A stretch of 10,454 bases of DNA from Muribaculaceae bacterium. Its GTDB lineage: Bacteria > Bacteroidota > Bacteroidia > Bacteroidales > Muribaculaceae. Where the stretch lies: the NCBI GenBank assembly GCA_022511505.1, contig JAFLTK010000031.1:1-10454 (forward strand), read 5' to 3'. Below the pieces are notes generated by a model. That model did no database searches. It saw nothing but the letters and a program-made list of their open reading frames with translations, and was not told where the DNA came from. Positions within the stretch are counted from its first letter, which is position 1; every line of letters starts with the position of its first letter. The position numbers and the translations under genes are program-made. Below are positions 6,925-10,454 of this stretch, piece after piece.

Positions 6925-7227
6925 ATGAGTCAGGGATTCACACCTCGCGAAACGCGTGGGCTGATTATATTGCTCGTCTTGCTTGCCGTGATTGCCGCTT
7001 TGATGGTTCTGGGTCAACGTCGAGCCGTGAGACCCTCTCTGCCCGAACGCACCCCTGCTGATACTGCTATCGTTGTAGCTAACCCGGCGCCTGCCGATAG
7101 CATCGCGCGAAAGTCAGGCCGTAAACAGCGCAAAAAGTCCGCGTCAAAGACCGAGAAAAAGTCTAAACCACAGCCGCAACCGCGTCAAGAAAGAAATTTC
7201 CTTGACGAGCCTGTCAACAAACCATGA
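6925..7227 (+). CDS. Small single-span membrane protein with basic, proline-rich tail (unknown function)
   Basis: A 100-residue protein that I do not recognise. Residues 12-30 (RGLIILLVLLAVIAALMVLGQ) form one strong membrane span after a short N-terminus containing FTPRET. The remainder is hydrophilic: proline and alanine rich (37-60), then strongly basic with repeated RK/KK (62-82), then QPQPRQ and a NFLDEP end. The N-terminal pattern of aromatic residue, basic/acidic pair, RG and a hydrophobic run resembles the start of some Bacteroidetes helix-hairpin-helix membrane proteins, but no such domain follows. It starts two bases after the transporter stop codon, with codon use like the neighbours, which supports a real gene. 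A role as transporter accessory subunit is possible by analogy to small proteins encoded beside other NSS transporters, without sequence support. Folding of the tail is probably disordered. Confidence 0.75.
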   Translation: MSQGFTPRETRGLIILLVLLAVIAALMVLGQRRAVRPSLPERTPADTAIVVANPAPADSIARKSGRKQRKKSASKTEKKSKPQPQPRQERNFLDEPVNKP

Positions 7228-7232
7228 GAAAT

Positions 7233-7264
7233 TTTGCCCAAGACGCTTTTTTGTTGTAATTTCG
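7233..7264 (+). promoter_or_regulatory. Candidate folP promoter
   Basis: TTTG at 7233-7236 and TAATTTCG at 7257-7264 (one mismatch to TAnnTTTG) are separated by 20 bases, the usual Bacteroidetes -33/-7 layout, in the 43-base gap before folP. Transcription would start at or next to the ATG at 7271, implying a leaderless or nearly leaderless message. folP and cdaA may also be read through from the transporter promoter. Confidence 0.5.
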
Positions 7265-7270
7265 CGACTG

Positions 7271-8146
7271 ATGAAGCACTTTCAACCGTTCACACTCAAT
7301 CTAGGCGGCCGTCTATGGGAAATCGGTCGCCCGCAAGTGATGGCTATTGTCAATGTCACCGATGATTCGTTTCATGCCGAGTCGCGCGTCGTTGACCCGG
7401 AGGCTATTGCGCGGCGTGCCATTAAACTTGTGGCCGACGGTGCCGACATGCTCGACGTCGGCGCATGCTCTACGCGTCCCGGTGCCGAGGTTGTTGCCGA
7501 GGAAACGGAGAAAGAGCGTGTGGTTATGGCAGTGAAGGCTATTCGCAGCGTCTTGCCCGCGATTCCAGTGTCGGTCGACACGTTCCGTGCGTCAGTTGCC
7601 GCAAGCGCTATTGCTGTCGGCGCCGATATTGTCAACGACGTGTCGGGCGGTGACCTCGACGACCGAATGTTTGAGGCCGTTGCTTCGTTACGGGTACCCT
7701 ACATTTTGACCCACTCTCGGGGAACGCCTGCCACCATGCAGTCGCTGACCGACTATGACGATGTGGTTGCCGATGTCATCACTGATTTGTCAAGAAAGAT
7801 CGAGCAGTTGCGGCTTATGGGCGTTTGCGATATCATCGTTGACCCCGGGCTCGGTTTCGCAAAAACTACCGCCCAGTGTTACCGGCTTCTCGATGCGACC
7901 GGGGTGATTGCCGATATGCTCGACTGCCCGGTGTTGATTGGTGCGTCGCGCAAGTCTATGCTGACCGGTCCGCTCGCTGTCACGGCAGCCGAGGCGCTTA
8001 ACGCCACCACCGTTGTCAACACAATCGCCTTGGAGCGCGGCGCCGCCTTCCTGCGCGTCCACGACCCAAAAGAGGCGCGAGAGACTGTAACCATTGTTTC
8101 CCAACTGCCATCACGCGGCTCAACTGTCTTTAATCCAACCTTTTAA
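7271..8146 (+). CDS. folP: Dihydropteroate synthase
   Basis: This 291-residue TIM-barrel enzyme condenses p-aminobenzoate with 6-hydroxymethyl-dihydropterin diphosphate in folate synthesis; it is the sulfonamide target. Motifs are MAIVNVTDDSF (24-34) with the metal-binding Asn28, LDVGACSTRPGA (61-72) with the mobile loop, SVDTF with Asp103, NDVSG (122-126), VDPGLGF (190-196) with pterin-contacting Asp191, GASRKSML (224-231) with Lys228, and RVHD (262-265). The usual NVTPDSF reads NVTDDSF here, a departure from the consensus. The start chosen is ATG at 7271: the open frame extends upstream to a TTG at 7202, but that would overlap the preceding gene and adds a non-conserved extension, while MKHFQPFTLN matches the usual family start. 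cdaA begins 11 bases after the stop; the folP-cdaA pairing recurs in Bacteroidetes. Confidence 0.97.
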   Translation: MKHFQPFTLNLGGRLWEIGRPQVMAIVNVTDDSFHAESRVVDPEAIARRAIKLVADGADMLDVGACSTRPGAEVVAEETEKERVVMAVKAIRSVLPAIPVSVDTFRASVAASAIAVGADIVNDVSGGDLDDRMFEAVASLRVPYILTHSRGTPATMQSLTDYDDVVADVITDLSRKIEQLRLMGVCDIIVDPGLGFAKTTAQCYRLLDATGVIADMLDCPVLIGASRKSMLTGPLAVTAAEALNATTVVNTIALERGAAFLRVHDPKEARETVTIVSQLPSRGSTVFNPTF

Positions 8147-8157
8147 ATGCCATTGTA

Positions 8158-8943
8158 ATGCTGTTGTCTTTCGATTTTCGCGACGTTCTCGATATAGCCA
8201 TCATGGGCCTGTTGCTTTATTATCTGTATAAGATAATGAAAGAGTCGGGCACGCTGAACGTCTTTTTTGGCGTGTTGGCGTTTATCGTCGTGTGGGTGTT
8301 TGCGAGCCAGATTCTGGAGATGAAACTTATTGGAACAGTGCTCGATAAGTTCATGTCTATTGGTTTGCTCATCCTCGTTATCTTGTTCCAAGACCAGATA
8401 AAACGCTTCCTCGTAGAGCTCGGAGACCGCAATAAATGGCTGGTGGTCAGAATCTTTCATGATTTATTTCGCCACAAGGACAAGGGCGATACCAAGGAGC
8501 GCATGCAACAGTATGTCCTTCCTATTGTCTATGCTTGCATGAACATGTCCAAGTCCAAGACAGGAGCCTTGATTGTCATCCAGCAGTCGGTTCCGCTTGA
8601 TAGTTACGAGAAATCCGGCGACATGATTGATGCGCTGATCAACTCGCGATTAATCGAAAATATCTTCTTCAAGAATTCGCCGCTTCACGATGGCGCGATG
8701 ATTATCGCCAAGGACCGCATCAAGTCGGCAGGTTGCATCCTCCCCGTCAGCCACGACTCCACCATCCCGCGCTCGCTCGGCTTGCGTCACCGTTCAGCCC
8801 TCGGCATTTCTCAGGCCACCGATGCCTTTGCCATTGTCGTCTCTGAGGAGACCGGCAACATCTCCGTTGCCCATCGCGGCAGTCTCTCCACCCGCCTCAC
8901 GTCCACCGAACTCGAGCACCGCCTCTCGGCCATCTTCATCTAA
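8158..8943 (+). CDS. cdaA: Diadenylate cyclase, CdaA/DacA type
   Basis: This 261-residue membrane enzyme makes cyclic di-AMP from two ATP. The N-terminus has three hydrophobic helices (about 10-25, 33-53, 60-78), then a linker helix and the DAC domain from about 110. The DAC motifs are present: TGALIV (135-140), DGA (178-180) in SPLHDGAMII, and RHRSALG (210-216), the RHR nucleotide-binding motif. Length is close to the 270 residues usual for CdaA. The start is ATG at 8158; an earlier ATG at 8147 opens a frame that stops after three codons. The gene follows folP by 11 bases and is very probably co-transcribed. The regulator gene cdaR and glmM, partners in Firmicutes, are not adjacent. Cyclic di-AMP controls potassium and osmolyte balance and cell-wall homeostasis in other phyla; targets in Bacteroidetes are less defined. 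Confidence 0.96.
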   Translation: MLLSFDFRDVLDIAIMGLLLYYLYKIMKESGTLNVFFGVLAFIVVWVFASQILEMKLIGTVLDKFMSIGLLILVILFQDQIKRFLVELGDRNKWLVVRIFHDLFRHKDKGDTKERMQQYVLPIVYACMNMSKSKTGALIVIQQSVPLDSYEKSGDMIDALINSRLIENIFFKNSPLHDGAMIIAKDRIKSAGCILPVSHDSTIPRSLGLRHRSALGISQATDAFAIVVSEETGNISVAHRGSLSTRLTSTELEHRLSAIFI

Positions 8944-8954
8944 ACATTTCGGAT

Positions 8955-8981
8955 TTATCGGAATAATTGGAGTTATCGGAG
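8955..8981. repeat. TATCGGAAT-type short repeat, copy A
   Basis: A 27-base stretch made of degenerate steps of (T)TATCGGAAT: TTATCGGAAT, AATTGGAG, TTATCGGAG. It starts 12 bases after the cdaA stop codon. A related stretch lies at 9104-9130. Confidence 0.6.
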
Positions 8982-9044
8982 CAGAATCGCGCCGCAGGCG
9001 AAAGAAACATAAGTCACAACGTTTTTGCCGTTTTAGAGGGAAAT

Positions 9045-9083
9045 CGAGGAGGTGGACCTCCTCGTCGCGACCGCTCACGCGGT
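9045..9083 (+). terminator. Two hairpins downstream of cdaA, possible terminator
   Basis: CGAGGAGG-TGGA-CCTCCTCG (9045-9064) is a perfect eight-pair stem with a four-base loop. It is followed by ACCGC-TCAC-GCGGT (9070-9083), whose right arm runs into TTTACATT. The T-run is weak, so the transcript end is uncertain, but this is the only plausible stop site for the transporter-folP-cdaA transcript before the convergent gene. Confidence 0.45.
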
Positions 9084-9103
9084 TTACATTGTCCACGCTT
9101 GAG

Positions 9104-9130
9104 GTATCGGAATATCGGAATTATCGGGAG
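9104..9130. repeat. TATCGGAAT-type short repeat, copy B
   Basis: GTATCGGAAT, ATCGGAAT, TATCGGGAG: three degenerate steps of the same motif as at 8955-8981, in the same orientation. The two stretches flank the hairpin pair at 9045-9083 in the 253-base gap between cdaA and the convergent gene. No open frame there is credible. Confidence 0.6.
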
Positions 9131-9135
9131 CGAAT

Positions 9136-9168
9136 AAAAAGCAAGTCGCGACCGGAGGGGACGCGACT
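9136..9168 (-). terminator. Intrinsic terminator of the YhcH-like gene
   Basis: On the minus strand AGTCGCG (9168-9162) pairs with CGCGACT (9150-9144) across an 11-base loop. TGC and then five T residues (9140-9136) follow. It begins about 28 bases after the stop codon of the gene at 9197-9739. Confidence 0.7.
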
Positions 9169-9196
9169 GCTGAAATAGTTTCATAGGGAGGAGGGA

Positions 9197-9739
9197 TTAG
9201 TCGGCGATGTATTCGATTTTGCCGACAAGTTTGCGGGACACGCCGGGCTCGTCGATAGAGCGAACCGAGGGTTGATGCATGTCTTTGGGGAAATAGAGGA
9301 AGAAACGGCCGGGGTCGGCGGGAGAATAGACGATTTCCTCGTCGGTCTTGTAGTTGGTGCGGTCCTTGACGGGGTCATAGTCGTTGATGGGGGTCACGTT
9401 GCCGGCTACGCCCATCAGTTCGTTGCCCTCAAAAGTATATTGAAGGTCGATGAAATATTTGTGGGCCTCGATCTTGGTATCTTCGGCGCTCTTGGGGGTG
9501 TATTCGAGGACGTTAATCCAAAGACGACCTTCTTCAAGAACGATTTTGCCTTTTTCGAGAGTCTTGGGGTCGGTGTTGGCCAGAAATTTGAACAGTTTGT
9601 CCCAGATTTCTTTATTTTTTGCATACTGAGTAGCAAACTCTACAGCATCGATTGAAGGGTCGGCTACGCATTGCCAGCCGTTGGCCCACTCGCGTGATTC
9701 AACCCACGCTTTTGCGGTTTCGGGAGTGAATTTTGACAT
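9197..9739 (-). CDS. YhcH/YjgK/YiaL (DUF386) family protein
   Basis: A 180-residue cytoplasmic protein of the beta-barrel family represented by E. coli YhcH, YiaL and YjgK, often linked to sugar acid or sialic acid use; the exact reaction is not settled in most members. Key positions are IEAHKYFIDLQYTFEG (90-105), with His93 and Asp98 in the HxxxxDL pattern, and FLYFPKDMHQPSV (147-159) with His155; these residues form the presumed metal or ligand site. The N-terminal 40 residues are helical, longer than in the approximately 150-residue E. coli proteins, as in many Bacteroidetes members. The start ATG at 9739 has a strongly A-rich leader (AAAAATATAAAAC), the usual Bacteroidetes start context. 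The gene lies 29 bases after the methyltransferase stop, without a clear promoter, so co-transcription is possible. No sugar-catabolic genes are nearby, so its substrate cannot be guessed. Confidence 0.92.
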   Translation of the reverse strand: MSKFTPETAKAWVESREWANGWQCVADPSIDAVEFATQYAKNKEIWDKLFKFLANTDPKTLEKGKIVLEEGRLWINVLEYTPKSAEDTKIEAHKYFIDLQYTFEGNELMGVAGNVTPINDYDPVKDRTNYKTDEEIVYSPADPGRFFLYFPKDMHQPSVRSIDEPGVSRKLVGKIEYIAD

Positions 9740-9768
9740 GGTTTTATATTTTTAGTTTTTGAAATAGG

Positions 9769-10454
9769 TTATCGGTGAAGGATGCGCCACGGGGCCGGAT
9801 AGAGATTGTTGGCTCGGTTGCCGAGGTTTTTGACAAAGCCGAGCGGACGGCCGTCGTGGGTCAGGAGGACATAACCGCGCGGGGTAGAGGAGGGGAGCGT
9901 GATGACGTTTCTCATCAGGTAATCGATGGCAGTGTCGGTGCTTACCTCCACGGTTGGGAATGTGGCGCGATTCAGAAGTGACGACAGCGCCAGCGCTTGA
10001 GTTGGAATGAGGTCGCGTCCTTTGACGGTTGCTACGTCAACACCTTGGCCAATGATTTTCGAGCCTGCGCGAGAAATCCGCTCGGCAAGCGCTTTCATGC
10101 GTGGCGTGGTGACGAGGATTGCGTCTCGTGCGCTGTCGTGTTCAACGATGCGGCCGGCCATCGCCTCGGGGTCGAGCCAAGGGGCTACCCCTGTAGTGTC
10201 GACAGCAGGTTTTTTTGCAGATTTTGCTTTCTTGCCGCCGCGCGCGGTTTCGACGGTCGCCACGTGCTCGCCGCGTCGTCTTATCAACGCAAGAAAAAGC
10301 CCCTCGCCGCGTGTCTTGCCGGGTAGGAAACGGTAGCAAGGAGCCGAAATGTCATGACCTCGGGTAATCTCTGGAAATTCGGCAATGTCGATTGCAATTG
10401 GGTCAGCATCAAAGTTTTGGAGTATCCACTCGAGGTTTTCCTCATTTTCACGCC
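9769..10454 (-). CDS. RNA cytosine-C5 methyltransferase, RsmB/RsmF type, C-terminal part (5' end outside window)
   Basis: An open frame of 227 codons enters from the right edge and ends at TAA (9771-9769). The visible start RENEENLEWILQNF matches the region right after the catalytic TCT motif of NOL1/NOP2/Sun methyltransferases, where E-N-E-x-N is characteristic. RFLPGKTRGEGLFLALI (41-57) is the final strand region of the catalytic domain. A basic, low-complexity linker with GGKKAKSAKK (72-81) follows, then a C-terminal RNA-binding-like domain ending in LGFVKNLGNRANNLYPAPWRI (204-224), typical of the Bacteroidetes RsmF-like proteins. The protein would methylate a cytosine of rRNA, or possibly tRNA, using S-adenosylmethionine; the exact target is not readable here. 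A TTG at 10287 is internal, not a start, since the conserved frame continues upstream. Confidence 0.9.
   Translation of the reverse strand, partial: RENEENLEWILQNFDADPIAIDIAEFPEITRGHDISAPCYRFLPGKTRGEGLFLALIRRRGEHVATVETARGGKKAKSAKKPAVDTTGVAPWLDPEAMAGRIVEHDSARDAILVTTPRMKALAERISRAGSKIIGQGVDVATVKGRDLIPTQALALSSLLNRATFPTVEVSTDTAIDYLMRNVITLPSSTPRGYVLLTHDGRPLGFVKNLGNRANNLYPAPWRILHR

Noticed and set aside
7202..7270. Longer folP start at TTG 7202
   Set aside because: It overlaps the upstream gene and adds a non-conserved extension; ATG 7271 fits the family N-terminus.
8822..9178. 118-residue plus-strand open frame running past the end of cdaA
   Set aside because: It overlaps cdaA in another frame and then runs through repeats and hairpins; low-complexity Ser/Pro/Arg product with no domain.
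9769..10287. Short gene starting at TTG 10287
   Set aside because: The frame stays open to the window edge with conserved methyltransferase residues, so this is an internal codon.

Overview
The window looks like a chromosomal segment of a Bacteroidales bacterium, most likely Muribaculaceae or a close relative. The placement rests on the protein sequences, on start codons preceded by A-rich leaders instead of Shine-Dalgarno sites, and on Bacteroidetes-type promoter elements (TAnnTTTG) upstream of gdhA, the NSS transporter and folP. The family-level placement is inference. Most genes are ordinary housekeeping or metabolic genes.

Left part (1-1816, minus strand): the N-terminal 342 codons of a ComEC-type DNA-uptake channel, cut by the window edge, lie 20 bases downstream of aroE (shikimate dehydrogenase, GTG start). 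Then comes a 405-base non-coding stretch with several palindromes (1817-2221), followed by an AT-richer orphan gene for an AAA ATPase with a DUF4143 C-terminus (2222-3571, minus). On its upstream side lies a 34-bp tandem repeat array (3619-3736). A lone degenerate copy of the same repeat lies directly past its stop codon (2195-2207), so the gene is bracketed by direct repeats. This is the most accessory-looking part of the window.

Middle part: gdhA (glutamate dehydrogenase, minus) has a clear intrinsic terminator and a good -7 promoter element. A 380-base divergent intergenic region separates it from a plus-strand run: an NSS-family Na+-coupled transporter, a 100-residue single-membrane-span protein 2 bases downstream, folP (dihydropteroate synthase) and cdaA (diadenylate cyclase) 11 bases after folP. 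folP probably has its own promoter.

Right part: a short repeat-containing region with terminator-like hairpins separates cdaA from a convergent minus-strand pair. This pair is a YhcH/YjgK/YiaL (DUF386) protein and, upstream of it, the C-terminal 227 residues of an RsmB/RsmF-type RNA cytosine-C5 methyltransferase cut by the window edge.

No tRNA, rRNA, CRISPR array, transposase or integrase gene was found. I see no convincing complete new defence or mobile system. The best candidate for something undescribed is the repeat-bracketed ATPase between aroE and gdhA.
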